DNA of 64,000 nucleotides from an uncultured Eubacteriaceae bacterium (GCA_945938055.1 CAMEUH010000001.1:7601-71600); one strand, 5' to 3'; shown: positions 1 through 8,961, counted from the first letter of the stretch. Program-made: numbers and translations. The notes: generated by a model from the sequence alone, not told the origin.

Positions 1-36
1 TGTATATCCCGGTGTCATAAATACATTATTATTCAT
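1..36 (-). CDS. Start of an unidentified gene, cut by the window edge
   Basis: An ATG at 36 on the minus strand opens a frame of 12 codons (MNNNVFMTPGYT) that runs off the window. An AGGAG lies about 10 bases upstream. It is the next gene downstream of the dehydrogenase at 233-1036 but is separated from it by a terminator (183-212), so it probably has its own promoter in 37-180. Too little is visible to name a product. Confidence 0.4.
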   Translation of the reverse strand, partial: MNNNVFMTPGYT

Positions 37-57
37 AAGCAAACATCTCCTGCCATT

Positions 58-113
58 ATTAAACCATTAAAATGATGGTTTGTAAAGAGTTAAAACATTT
101 AAAATGATGGTTT
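58..113 (-). promoter_or_regulatory. Promoter region with repeated operator-like motif
   Basis: The 15-mer TTAAAATGATGGTTT occurs at 67-81 and again at 99-113, a 32-base spacing of about three helical turns. The first copy is also half of an inverted repeat, AAACCAT (61-67) and ATGGTTT (75-81). On the minus strand TTTACA overlaps this dyad and an AT-rich -10-like sequence follows, just upstream of the gene starting at 36. This looks like paired operators of a dimeric repressor. The regulator is unknown. Confidence 0.4.
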
Positions 114-182
114 ATAATTTATAACTTTATTTAAAATTTATACTCTTTTTAATAATCATTCCCTTTTTACGCTAAAAATAAA

Positions 183-212
183 ACCCCCAGAAGCACATTG
201 ACTTCTGAGGGT
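183..212 (-). terminator. Intrinsic terminator of the SDR gene
   Basis: An 11-base stem (183-193 with 202-212, one mismatch) has an 8-base loop. On the minus strand it is followed by TTTTATTTTT. It lies 20 bases after the dehydrogenase stop codon. Confidence 0.8.
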
Positions 213-232
213 AATACTCTACTTATTTCTAC

Positions 233-1036
233 TTACCAGGTACGCGAATTCAATTCTCTAAACTGTGCAACCGTAGATACATGGGAATTCAGACCGCCAT
301 CTACGTTGATTATCTGTCCGCTCACATAGCTGCTTTCATCAGAGGCCAGATATACACACATGTGTCCGATATCCTCCGGACAGCCATAGCGGTTCACCAT
401 GATATTGCTTAAAAAAATATCCTTTAACGCCTGTGGTACATGTGCTTCATTCTGCGGTGTGACAATAAGGCCCGGACGAACACAGTTACAACGGATATTC
501 TGCTTTCCATACTGCAGAGCAGTAGACTGTGTCAGCATATCAACTCCCGCCTTTGCACAGGCATATGCCGTGGAACCAAGATCGCCGCCACAGGAAGCCA
601 TAGAACCAATATTGATAATAGAACCGCCGTTCTCGTTTTTCTGCATGAAAGGAAGTACGCACTTGGTAGCATAGAATGTACCACGTACATCGCTCTGGAA
701 AACATGATCCCACATTTCCAGGGTTAATTCATCCACACGGCCATCCTTTAAGCCCACATTGGCCGCATTATTTACCAAAATATCAATCTTTCCGTATTTT
801 TCAGCCGTATCAGTCATAAGGCTTTCAATACTTTCTGTTGCCGTAATATCCATAAAATGATAAGATGCTTCCCCACCATCTTTTATAATCTCATCTGCTA
901 CTGCCTTGCCTTTTTCTTCTCTTCGTCCACAAATAACAACCTTTGCACCCTCTGCTGCAAATAATTTTGCAATTCCGACACCAATTCCGCTGGTGGAACC
1001 GGTAACAATGGCAACCTTATCCTTTAATCTGTCCAT
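233..1036 (-). CDS. Short-chain dehydrogenase/reductase (SDR)
   Basis: A 267-residue NAD(P)-dependent oxidoreductase of the classical SDR family, cytoplasmic. The cofactor motif TGSTSGIG is at residues 12-19 and NNAA at 88-91. The catalytic triad is Ser144, Tyr157 and Lys161, in NIGS and YACAK. A C-terminal VDGG ends the core as in FabG-like and hydroxysteroid dehydrogenase-like enzymes. AGGAGG lies just upstream of the ATG, and a TTGACA promoter sits at 1095-1123. It stands alone, between the lipoprotein gene and its own terminator. The substrate cannot be read from sequence. A gut hydroxysteroid or sugar-alcohol dehydrogenase is possible, but I see no motif that decides. Confidence 0.85.
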   Translation of the reverse strand: MDRLKDKVAIVTGSTSGIGVGIAKLFAAEGAKVVICGRREEKGKAVADEIIKDGGEASYHFMDITATESIESLMTDTAEKYGKIDILVNNAANVGLKDGRVDELTLEMWDHVFQSDVRGTFYATKCVLPFMQKNENGGSIINIGSMASCGGDLGSTAYACAKAGVDMLTQSTALQYGKQNIRCNCVRPGLIVTPQNEAHVPQALKDIFLSNIMVNRYGCPEDIGHMCVYLASDESSYVSGQIINVDGGLNSHVSTVAQFRELNSRTW

Positions 1037-1094
1037 AAAATACCCTCCTTGACTTCATTTCGCACCATATTCCCAAAATACCGATGCAAATGTT

Positions 1095-1123
1095 TTCATA
1101 CTCTAACTATATAACATTGTCAA
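1095..1123 (-). promoter_or_regulatory. Sigma-A-type promoter of the SDR gene
   Basis: On the minus strand TTGACA (1118-1123) and TATGAA (1095-1100) are separated by 17 bases. It lies about 60 bases upstream of the SDR start codon. The -10 is imperfect. Confidence 0.55.
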
Positions 1124-1229
1124 AAAAAAATCAATACAGTAAATGAACTGCTGACAAATGATATCCTACTTACTCTGTCAGTCGGATGCCTTCCATTTTT
1201 CTCCTTATAGTTATTTACAAATACCTTTT

Positions 1230-2195
1230 TCAATATGATTGCCTCTCAAATAATTTATCAATTTGTTCATAATTCCTTGAGAAGATAGTCTGTTGTTCTG
1301 CATCTGTAAATATAGAATCTGTCATTTCCAGAAATTCCTCATATCCAATCTCAAAGTCAGTAATAAAATTTACAATATTAAATTGTGATAATGAACGCTC
1401 CGGCGATACATTTTCATTCGCAAATAAGCTCACATATTTTTCATACTCTTCATCTGATACAATTCTATGAATTGAATCTGGTATGCCATACAATTCGAGA
1501 TTATCTATGTATTTTATAATTGACTCATAGTTTTCTAAATCAATATTAAAATTTTGCTGTTTCATCTGATATGCAACCTGCAAAGCCGGAGCAATCAAAA
1601 ATTCATCATCCCACTTTGACAAATATTCTAATAACATAGATTCTGTAATTCCGGCTTCAATATAATCTGACCATGTATGTGTCGCAAACCATTCCGGTGA
1701 ATATATTTTTTTATTAATCAAAACTGCATACGGATTGACAAATGCTTCATCAATTTTATCTTGTTCATTTGAGAAAAATGCATCTATTTGTTCCTCAGAA
1801 TATGTTATTCCTAATACCTTCTCAACAGTCTCCCTGTCTAAATGAAAGAATTCAATAAAATCAGCCTGTAAACAAATATCCCAACTTTTATTTTCCTCAG
1901 AAAAACTATCAATCCATTTTTGATATTCTTCTTCGGAAACCAAATTGCACAATGCGGTATCCATTCCATAGTATATTAATTCATAATTTCCGCCAAAATC
2001 ACTCAAATTAGCTCCACCAATATTCTCTTCATAATTGAAAATCGAATAAGCTTCTTCAACTTTAGCAACCTCCGGCATCTCAGGTATATTTGTGGAATGC
2101 TCAGTTTCCATATATCCTGTGGATGCAACACTCTTATCTACACATCCTGATAATATCAGCGCACAACTTATAATGATAACAACCTTTTTCATCAT
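1230..2195 (-). CDS. Putative lipoprotein of unknown function
   Basis: 321 residues. It has a short basic N terminus, a hydrophobic stretch and the lipobox LSGC at residues 15-18, so it is predicted to be secreted and lipid-anchored at Cys18. The rest is acidic and rich in Glu, Tyr and Ile, with two similar segments (around SEEEYQKWIDSF and SDEEYEKYVSLF) that suggest an internal duplication. No catalytic motif is recognised. A GGAGA ribosome site precedes the ATG. It is divergent from dpaA, with a 138-base intergenic region, and has no partner gene on its own strand. Confidence 0.7.
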   Translation of the reverse strand: MMKKVVIIISCALILSGCVDKSVASTGYMETEHSTNIPEMPEVAKVEEAYSIFNYEENIGGANLSDFGGNYELIYYGMDTALCNLVSEEEYQKWIDSFSEENKSWDICLQADFIEFFHLDRETVEKVLGITYSEEQIDAFFSNEQDKIDEAFVNPYAVLINKKIYSPEWFATHTWSDYIEAGITESMLLEYLSKWDDEFLIAPALQVAYQMKQQNFNIDLENYESIIKYIDNLELYGIPDSIHRIVSDEEYEKYVSLFANENVSPERSLSQFNIVNFITDFEIGYEEFLEMTDSIFTDAEQQTIFSRNYEQIDKLFERQSY

Positions 2196-2271
2196 AACTT
2201 TCTCCTTTTATAGATATCTTAACACACAATATATACCTATCCAAGTCCTTTCCGAAATTCCCTCCAAAATG

Positions 2272-2299
2272 ACACATCTTCCTTTCCCCGCATATAATA
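2272..2299 (+). promoter_or_regulatory. SigK-like promoter of dpaA-dpaB-asnB
   Basis: GCATATAATA at 2290-2299 matches the sigma-K -10 consensus CATANNNTA exactly. ACA at 2272-2274, 16 bases upstream, fits the short AC-type -35. The predicted transcript start is about 30 bases before the dpaA ATG at 2334. Bacillus subtilis spoVF (dpaAB) is known to be transcribed by sigma-K in the mother cell, which supports the reading. The motif match is seen in the sequence; the sigma assignment is inference. Confidence 0.6.
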
Positions 2300-2333
2300 A
2301 ACAGAAATTGCATTTCAAGGCAGGAATATCATC

Positions 2334-3221
2334 ATGAACAATTTCCAATATGATTATGCCGTCATAGGAGGCGATTTGCGGCAGGTGCATCTGGCAGAAG
2401 AACTAAGCCGTCATCAGAACCGTATTATTTACCACGCCCTAATGAGGACTCCTGAAAAATGTTCTGATTCCTCAATACTTACCAAAGCCTCTTGCCCGAA
2501 AGAAGCTGTCCGTTCATCACGCAATATCATCTGTCCGATTCCTCTCAGTAAGGACGGTACTCATCTTAATCAGAATTGTCCGGAACCTAAGCTATTGCTT
2601 AACTCCCTGCTTAATATACTAAAATCAGGACAGACATTTTATGCAGGCTGCATTCCTGATACCTTTCTAAAGCCCGCAAAAGAAAAAGGAATTCTTGTCC
2701 ATGACCTGATGAAAAACAACGCCCTTGCCATATACAATACCATTGCAACCGCTGAGGGAGCAATCTGCGAGGCCATCCAGAAAAGTCCTCAAAATCTTCA
2801 TCAAAGCCACTGTGCCGTGCTTGGCTATGGAAGATGCGGACGCACACTTACCAATTATTTGAAGGGAATGTTCTGTCACATATATGTCTGTTCCAACCAA
2901 AATGACGAATGCTCCATTGCCCAAACCATTGCCGAACGTACCGGTTCGCTTTGCGATTTTGCAGATTGTGCCGGAGAATTTGATTTCATCTTTAACACCA
3001 TTCCCGCAAAAGTACTTACTCCCGAAATACTAAAGAAAACAAAACTCTCCGTTACCATTATTGACATTGCCTCCGCACCCGGTGGCGTAGATTACGAAGA
3101 AGCACGGCGTTTAAACCGGAATGCCTTCCTATGCCTTGGGCTTCCGGGAAAATATTCACCTTACTCTTGCGCCAAAGCAATTATGAAAATAATTAAACAA
3201 AATCAAAATGAAATATCTTGA
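2334..3221 (+). CDS. dpaA: Dipicolinate synthase subunit A
   Basis: A 295-residue subunit of dipicolinate synthase (SpoVFA), which oxidises (dihydro)dipicolinate to the dipicolinic acid of the spore core. Made in the mother cell. An N-terminal VIGGD motif is at about residues 10-14. The Rossmann nucleotide-binding loop GYGRCG is at 164-169, followed by a conserved C-terminal segment containing APGGVDYE and GLPGKYSP. The length matches the family. It is followed 13 bases later by dpaB and then asnB, all on the plus strand against the prevailing orientation of the window. A SigK-like promoter lies upstream at 2272-2299. The ribosome site (AAGGCAGG) is moderate. Confidence 0.93.
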   Translation: MNNFQYDYAVIGGDLRQVHLAEELSRHQNRIIYHALMRTPEKCSDSSILTKASCPKEAVRSSRNIICPIPLSKDGTHLNQNCPEPKLLLNSLLNILKSGQTFYAGCIPDTFLKPAKEKGILVHDLMKNNALAIYNTIATAEGAICEAIQKSPQNLHQSHCAVLGYGRCGRTLTNYLKGMFCHIYVCSNQNDECSIAQTIAERTGSLCDFADCAGEFDFIFNTIPAKVLTPEILKKTKLSVTIIDIASAPGGVDYEEARRLNRNAFLCLGLPGKYSPYSCAKAIMKIIKQNQNEIS

Positions 3222-3234
3222 GGAGTGATTGAAA

Positions 3235-3813
3235 ATGTCTTTAAAAGGAAAACACGTTGGAATCGCCTTTACCGGTTCCTTTTGTACCTTTGACAAAGCC
3301 TTTAGTGAATTACAGACGCTTGCCAATGAAGGTGCCCTCGTCCAAACCATTTTTTCGGATGCTGCCGCAACAATCGACAGTCGTTTTGGCAGTGCAGAAT
3401 CCTTCCTTCAAACAGCGGAAAAAATCACAGGAATCAGACCAATGTTAACCATACCGGAAGCCGAACCCATTGGGCCAAAGAGCCTGCTCGACATCCTGGT
3501 TCTCTTTCCCTGTACCGGAAATACCATGGCAAAGCTTGCCAACGGTATTACAGACAGTCCTGTCTTAATGGCAGCAAAAGCCCATCTTCGCAATAATAAG
3601 CCTCTTCTAATTTCGATTTCTACCAATGACGCTTTGGGAATGAACATGAAAAATATCGGACTTTTGATGAATAGTAAAAATATTTACTTTATCCCATTTG
3701 GTCAGGATAATCCTCAGAAGAAACCAAATTCCATGATAGCGCACACAGAGCTTCTGATTCCTTCCATTGAAGCAGCCCTGGAAGGAAGGCAATACCAGCC
3801 GGTAATACAGTAA
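3235..3813 (+). CDS. dpaB: Dipicolinate synthase subunit B
   Basis: A 192-residue flavoprotein-type subunit of dipicolinate synthase (SpoVFB), required with DpaA. It has the flavoprotein/decarboxylase-like fold start GKHVGIAFTGS, then LFPCTGNTMAKLANGI in the middle and PFGQDNP near the end, as in the family. I place the start at the ATG at 3235, nine bases after AGGAG at 3221-3225. A TTG at 3229 in the same frame is only three bases from that site. The ribosome site directly abuts the dpaA stop codon, so translation is probably coupled. Confidence 0.93.
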   Translation: MSLKGKHVGIAFTGSFCTFDKAFSELQTLANEGALVQTIFSDAAATIDSRFGSAESFLQTAEKITGIRPMLTIPEAEPIGPKSLLDILVLFPCTGNTMAKLANGITDSPVLMAAKAHLRNNKPLLISISTNDALGMNMKNIGLLMNSKNIYFIPFGQDNPQKKPNSMIAHTELLIPSIEAALEGRQYQPVIQ

Positions 3814-3853
3814 GCTGCAAGAGAACCACATCACATGAAAAGGAGAATAGAAA

Positions 3854-5704
3854 ATGTGTGGAATTGCCGGATTTTTTAATCCTGATAGCAATTACAAAGA
3901 AGAGGAATCCAAATGGCTTCATGTTCTGGATGAAATGAATCATGCCCAGAGAAGAAGAGGGCCTGACGGCAGGGGAACTTATCTGAACTCCATCTGCGGC
4001 CTTGCCCATGTACGTCTGGCAATCATCGATCTTATGACAGGACAACAGCCACTTATTAAAAAGAGTCCAGGAAGAGAATGTGCCATCATTTTTAATGGTG
4101 AAATATATAATATGAAAGAACTGAAGGCGGAACTTCTACTGGAAGGAGCAAATTTTCAGACCACCAGTGATACTGAGGTTATTCTCGAAGGGTATATGTT
4201 ACACGGAAAGGATTATATCAAAAAACTGAATGGAATATTTGCAATTGCATTATGGGATTCCGCCTCCCGGGAGCTTACCCTTTTTCGTGACCGTCTTGGT
4301 GTCAAACCGCTGTTTTATACACTGGCTGACAATACCCTTGTATTTGCTTCTGAAATCAAAGGGTTATTTGCCTATCCCGGAGTCACACCTGTCATTGACA
4401 GAGAAGGACTTTGCGAAATATTTGCCCTGGGACCTGCTAAATCATACGGGAAAGGCGTTTTCAAAGATATTCTTGAAGTCCTGCCGGGTCAATGCCTCAC
4501 CTTTCATAAGCACTTCTGTACTAAAACCTTTTACTGGAAACTGGAAAGCCATCCTCACGAAGATTCCATCGAAGAAACCATTCAAAAGACAGCATGGCTT
4601 TTAGAAGATTCGGTAAAGAAGCAAATGCTCTCTGACATTCCAATCAGCACTTTTCTCTCTGGCGGCGTAGACAGCAGTCTGGTAACGGCAATCTGCGCAA
4701 AAGAACTAAAAAAGCAGGGACATATGTTAAATACTTTTTCTTTTGATTTTAAAGATAATAACAAATACTTTCAGTCCAATTCCTTCCAGCCAAGCGAAGA
4801 CCGCCCCTTTGTAGAGCAGATGGTTTCTTTTGCCAAAACCAGCCATCATTTTCTGGAATGCAGTAATGAAGAACAGTTTGAATGCCTGTACAAAGCAGTC
4901 GATGCCAGGGATTTGCCCTGCATGGCTGATGTGGAATCCTCCATGCTGTACTTTTGTTCCAAGGTAACAAACTATAATAAAGTCACCCTCACCGGGGAAT
5001 GCGCCGATGAAATCTTTGGCGGATATCCTTGGTTTCACAGTCTTGAAGCGTTTCAGACCGATGCATTTCCGTGGTCAAAAAGCATGAAACCGCGTCAGGC
5101 ACTTTTAGATGATTCTCTTATACAGGAACTTCGCATGGAAGAATATGCACATGCCGCCTACGAAAAAACCATTCTTGAAACTCCCGTGCTTATTGAAGAC
5201 ACCCCTGAGGAAAAGCGCCGCCGTGAAATCTCATATCTGAATCTTCGCTGGTTTATGGTAACACTTCTTGACAGAATGGACCGCACCAGCATGTATAACG
5301 GTCTGGAGGCACGTGTTCCCCTTGCCGATCACCGAATTGTGGAATATATTTTCAATGTGCCCTGGGAAATGAAATGCCCGAATCAGATTGTAAAGGGCTT
5401 GCTCCGGCATGCCGGAGAAGGTCTGCTGCCAAAAGAAATTCTATGGCGAAGAAAAAGTCCTTATCCCAAAACTTATGACCCGGCATATGAAAAACTCCTT
5501 TCCACCAGGCTTAAGGAGGTACTTTCTGACAGCAATTCCCCAATACGTCCTCTGCTGGATACCAAAAAAGTGCATGTCTTTCTTGACAGTTCCTCAGACT
5601 ACGGAAAGCCATGGTATGGACAGCTGATGGCAGGGCCTCAGATGCTTGCATATATGCTTCAGGTTAATTACTGGCTGGAGAAATATAATATTCGCATTAT
5701 ATAA
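3854..5704 (+). CDS. asnB: Asparagine synthase (glutamine-hydrolysing)
   Basis: 616 residues. It converts aspartate, glutamine and ATP to asparagine. Cys2 is the N-terminal nucleophile of the class II glutaminase domain, with RRGPDG at 34-39 and NGEIYN at 81-86. The synthetase domain carries the PP-loop SGGVDSS at 269-275 and LTGECADEIFGG further on, then MDRTSMYNGLEARVP, typical of AsnB. AAGGAG sits about nine bases upstream of the ATG. It follows dpaB by 40 bases with no terminator between them, so it probably shares the sporulation transcript. B. subtilis has a sporulation-linked paralogue, AsnO (YisO), which makes a role in spore formation plausible here. Confidence 0.95.
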   Translation: MCGIAGFFNPDSNYKEEESKWLHVLDEMNHAQRRRGPDGRGTYLNSICGLAHVRLAIIDLMTGQQPLIKKSPGRECAIIFNGEIYNMKELKAELLLEGANFQTTSDTEVILEGYMLHGKDYIKKLNGIFAIALWDSASRELTLFRDRLGVKPLFYTLADNTLVFASEIKGLFAYPGVTPVIDREGLCEIFALGPAKSYGKGVFKDILEVLPGQCLTFHKHFCTKTFYWKLESHPHEDSIEETIQKTAWLLEDSVKKQMLSDIPISTFLSGGVDSSLVTAICAKELKKQGHMLNTFSFDFKDNNKYFQSNSFQPSEDRPFVEQMVSFAKTSHHFLECSNEEQFECLYKAVDARDLPCMADVESSMLYFCSKVTNYNKVTLTGECADEIFGGYPWFHSLEAFQTDAFPWSKSMKPRQALLDDSLIQELRMEEYAHAAYEKTILETPVLIEDTPEEKRRREISYLNLRWFMVTLLDRMDRTSMYNGLEARVPLADHRIVEYIFNVPWEMKCPNQIVKGLLRHAGEGLLPKEILWRRKSPYPKTYDPAYEKLLSTRLKEVLSDSNSPIRPLLDTKKVHVFLDSSSDYGKPWYGQLMAGPQMLAYMLQVNYWLEKYNIRII

Positions 5705-5721
5705 CATCTTTCTTGAAATAA

Positions 5722-5757
5722 AAAATCCTGCCGACATTCTTCTGCCGGCAGGATTTT
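5722..5757. terminator. Bidirectional terminator between asnB and uvrA paralogue
   Basis: A perfect 12-base stem (AAAATCCTGCCG, 5722-5733, with 5746-5757) has a 12-base loop and T-rich flanks on both strands. It serves the convergent asnB and UvrA-like genes. Confidence 0.9.
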
Positions 5758-5782
5758 ATTTTTATTATTCTTCATCAATCAA

Positions 5783-8026
5783 TCAAAAAGCCTTTAAATA
5801 TTTTGCTGTAATTGTTGTCCCACTTTCCTGCATTTGTTTGGGTGTTCCCATAAATACCACCTCGCCACCGGCGGTTCCACCATCCGGTCCGATGTCTATG
5901 ATATAATCTGCCATTTTCATGACATCCGTATTATGTTCAATGACAATCACGGTATTCCCCCGCCGGACCAGATTATCCAGCAACGTCATGATGCTCTTGA
6001 TATCGGACGCATGAAGTCCTGTGGTTGGTTCATCCAGAACATAGATATTTCCCTTTTTATGAAGCTCCTTTGCAAGCTTAACACGCTGTCTTTCACCACC
6101 ACTTAATGTGGAAAGCGGCTGCCCTAATGACAGATAAGGAAGCCCTGTCTCAAGAAGTGCGTCCAGATGTTTCTTGATCTTACGATTGTCCTTAAAAAAG
6201 TGTGCCGCATCCTCTACACTCATGTTCAAAACATCCACAATGCTTTTCCCATTGTATTTACATTCCAAAGCTTTACTGCTATATCTAGTGCCTCCGCAAT
6301 ATTCACATTTTGTCGTGACCGGTTCCATAAACACAAGCTCTGTTGTAATGAATCCTCTTCCATTACATGCGGGACAGGCGCCCTTACTATTAAAAGAAAA
6401 TAACGATGCCTCCTCGCATGTAGCTTCTGCAAATACCTTTCGGATTTCATCAAAAAATCCCAGATAAGTACACGCTGTGGAACGTCCCGTAGCGGTAATT
6501 GCACTCTGGTCGACCAGTACTACTTTGTCTTCATACTGCTTTGCAAAGACATCCCGAATCAAAGTCGACTTTCCGGAACCTGCAACTCCTGTTACAACCG
6601 TAAGAACACCCAGCGGAATATCCACATCCACGTTTTTCAGATTATGAAGCCTTGCTCCCCTGACTGGAAGAAAACCCGTTGGTTTTCTTGGATTCTCCTT
6701 AAACGGTATGATTTCCTTCATGGCATTTCCCGTTAGTGTTCCGCTAAGAAGTAATGCCTCATAACTTCCCTGAAAGAGAATCTGTCCACCATTTTTCCCG
6801 GCAAATGGTCCCACGTCAATCACTTCATCTGCAATACTTATGATATCCTTATCATGCTCTACAACCAGTACTGTATTTCCTTTATCTCTTAAGCTTTTTA
6901 ACAGCCTTGCCATACGGTGAACATCCCTTGGATGCATACCGGTACTAGGCTCATCAAAGATATAAATCATCCCCGTGAGCGAACTTCCCATATAGCGGAC
7001 AAGCTTCAGTCTCTGGGCTTCTCCACCCGAAAGTGTAGAAGATTCCCGGTTCATGCTAAGATAAGGAAGACCGATATCAATCATGCGGTCAAGAGATGCC
7101 GTAAGTGCCGCTTTCATTGACTCTGCCCTTACATCCGTAATTTTCGATAATTCCTCCCTGAGCCTTGAAAATTCCATCTCGCACATATCCACAATACTAT
7201 ATCCGTTAATCCGGCAGGACAGTGCCTCAGGATTAAGTCTTTTCCCCTGGCAATCCGGACAAACAGTTTCTTCCATGTACATGTTAATCTTTTTTAAAGT
7301 ATTATCATTTTGTTCCTCCGGTCCTTTCATCAGGCAGAGTCTTTTAAACTGATTATAAACACCCTCTATCTTCTTATCAATCCGCTCACCGTCTTTTGCG
7401 CGGCTTCCGTACAGAAGAATATTCTGTTCTTCTGTGGACAAATCTTTCCACTTCTTGGTTACATCAAACAAGTCCGGTCTTCGATATAATTTCCAATAAT
7501 ACTTCCCAGGGCCAAATGCCGGCAGATTAAAAATCCCCTCTTCATAAGACTTGTCCTCCTGAATCAGCTTATGAATGTCAAGTTCCATCACCTTTCCAAT
7601 TCCCGCACAGGTCTTACACATTCCGTTTGGATTATTAAAGGAAAAGTAAGATGCCGGTCCAATCTTTGGCGTGCCGATTCTTGAAAATAAGACTCTAAGT
7701 GTTGAATACATGTCGCTGATGGTTCCAACCGTCGACCTTGCATTTCCACCCAGTCTGCTTTGGTCAATCACCACGGAAGGATTCAAGTTATCAATATATT
7801 CTACATTAGGTCTTTCATATTTTGGAAGTCTTCCCCGAATCCATGCCGTATAAGTTTCATTCATCTGGCGCTGGCTTTCCGCCGCAATGGTATCAAACAC
7901 AATACTTGATTTTCCGGAACCGGAAACACCGGTAAATACCACGATTTTGTTTTTGGGAATCTTTAGTGAAACATTTTTGAGGTTATTTTGTTTCAGCCCC
8001 TTTATGATAATATCTTTTACTTCCAC
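5783..8026 (-). CDS. UvrA-like ABC ATPase, short paralogue
   Basis: About 747 residues, against roughly 940 for canonical UvrA. Two ABC modules are visible, each with a P-loop (GVSGSGKS and GVAGSGKS) and an LSGGE signature, plus the UvrA zinc modules (CKTC/CPDC and CPAC/CEYC). The missing length fits loss of the UvrB-interaction region, as in UvrA2-type paralogues linked to tolerance of DNA-binding drugs. I place the start at the GTG at 8026, six bases after AAGAGGTG. That site overlaps the MerR stop codon at 8032-8034, so the two genes are coupled. An upstream ATG at 8071 would overlap the regulator by 40 bases. A role in resistance is inferred from family and from the MerR partner. Confidence 0.85.
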   Translation of the reverse strand: MEVKDIIIKGLKQNNLKNVSLKIPKNKIVVFTGVSGSGKSSIVFDTIAAESQRQMNETYTAWIRGRLPKYERPNVEYIDNLNPSVVIDQSRLGGNARSTVGTISDMYSTLRVLFSRIGTPKIGPASYFSFNNPNGMCKTCAGIGKVMELDIHKLIQEDKSYEEGIFNLPAFGPGKYYWKLYRRPDLFDVTKKWKDLSTEEQNILLYGSRAKDGERIDKKIEGVYNQFKRLCLMKGPEEQNDNTLKKINMYMEETVCPDCQGKRLNPEALSCRINGYSIVDMCEMEFSRLREELSKITDVRAESMKAALTASLDRMIDIGLPYLSMNRESSTLSGGEAQRLKLVRYMGSSLTGMIYIFDEPSTGMHPRDVHRMARLLKSLRDKGNTVLVVEHDKDIISIADEVIDVGPFAGKNGGQILFQGSYEALLLSGTLTGNAMKEIIPFKENPRKPTGFLPVRGARLHNLKNVDVDIPLGVLTVVTGVAGSGKSTLIRDVFAKQYEDKVVLVDQSAITATGRSTACTYLGFFDEIRKVFAEATCEEASLFSFNSKGACPACNGRGFITTELVFMEPVTTKCEYCGGTRYSSKALECKYNGKSIVDVLNMSVEDAAHFFKDNRKIKKHLDALLETGLPYLSLGQPLSTLSGGERQRVKLAKELHKKGNIYVLDEPTTGLHASDIKSIMTLLDNLVRRGNTVIVIEHNTDVMKMADYIIDIGPDGGTAGGEVVFMGTPKQMQESGTTITAKYLKAF

Positions 8027-8031
8027 TCTTT

Positions 8032-8880
8032 TCACCTCTTCCTTACAGGAATCTGAATTTCTGAAAGCCATTCCTCTTCGCTCTCTTTATTCCATACACC
8101 ATCAATGTAATTTTCCCGAATGTTTCCGCAGATTTCATACCCATTTTCTTCAATGTAATTTAATATGGCTGCATATGTCTGCGGGAAATCGTTATAAGAC
8201 CCTTTGTGAAAAATGCAGGCAGCCTGGATTTCCGGAAATTCTTTGAATTTCACAATCTTAGAATCCTCTTTTTTCTCTGTCACCGCCTCACAGGTTTCAA
8301 CCAGAATCTGTTCCTCTTTGTATCCCGTTTCCAGATAGTGGGTATAACAATACTCTGTAACTGCACACTCACAGCCAAGCCGTTCCATTTCCGCTCCCAT
8401 GGATGGCATCATTTCAAATAATGCATCATAGGATTCTATCCGCTTTCGCATAGTTGCCGCTATAACCGCCGGAATCGTCTTTACTAAAACCGGTGCCTCT
8501 ATGGAACTTCTCGCATCTGTCATATATCCGTCAATAACTGCAATCTGTTTTGTTATCTCTGCAATTTTTGACAGAAGCTCTGCTCTTTTTCTGGAAAGAA
8601 ATGCGTTCTCATCTGCCCCGTTCTTTAGATGAACAATATCTTCCAGCGTAAATCCCGCCTGCTTTAATGCAGAAATCTGATGAAGTTCTGCCATCTGATT
8701 CATGGTATAATACCGGTATCCATTTTCCTCATCCACATATGCCGGGACAAGCAGCCCCTGTTCTTCATAAAACCGCAATGTTTTTACGGTAATATGGTTC
8801 ATTTGTGCAAACATGCCTATCTTGTATAGACGGTTGTTTTCTTTCTCTTTGCAATAGCTGTGTTTTTCATACATTTTCAT
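8032..8880 (-). CDS. MerR-family regulator with GyrI-like effector domain
   Basis: 282 residues. A MerR winged-helix DNA-binding domain lies at about residues 19-88 (YKIGMFAQ, TVKTLRFYEEQGLL, YRYYT), a linker coiled coil at about 90-120, and a C-terminal GyrI/AraC effector-binding-like domain. This is the BmrR-type layout that senses small drug-like molecules. I choose the ATG at 8880, six bases after AGAGGTG. The GTG at 8889 is part of that site. A MerR-type promoter with a palindrome in a 20-base spacer lies upstream at 8930-8961. The gene overlaps the start region of the UvrA paralogue, which is its likely target. Confidence 0.88.
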   Translation of the reverse strand: MKMYEKHSYCKEKENNRLYKIGMFAQMNHITVKTLRFYEEQGLLVPAYVDEENGYRYYTMNQMAELHQISALKQAGFTLEDIVHLKNGADENAFLSRKRAELLSKIAEITKQIAVIDGYMTDARSSIEAPVLVKTIPAVIAATMRKRIESYDALFEMMPSMGAEMERLGCECAVTEYCYTHYLETGYKEEQILVETCEAVTEKKEDSKIVKFKEFPEIQAACIFHKGSYNDFPQTYAAILNYIEENGYEICGNIRENYIDGVWNKESEEEWLSEIQIPVRKR

Positions 8881-8929
8881 AAAAATCACCTCTGCCCTTT
8901 TTCATCGTCCTGTAACCTGTCATGAAGGG

Positions 8930-8961
8930 ATTATACATCCTCCCCTTAAGGGGAGAGTCAA
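8930..8961 (-). promoter_or_regulatory. MerR-type promoter and palindromic operator
   Basis: On the minus strand TTGACT (8956-8961) and TATAAT (8930-8935) are separated by 20 bases instead of 17. The perfect palindrome CTCCCCTTAAGGGGAG (8940-8955) fills the spacer. This is the known architecture of MerR-activated promoters, where the bound regulator untwists the over-long spacer. It sits about 50 bases upstream of the MerR start and should control both the regulator and the UvrA paralogue. Confidence 0.88.

Noticed and set aside
3229..3234. TTG start for dpaB at 3229
   Set aside because: It is only three bases from the AGGAG site. The ATG at 3235 has proper spacing and gives the family N terminus.
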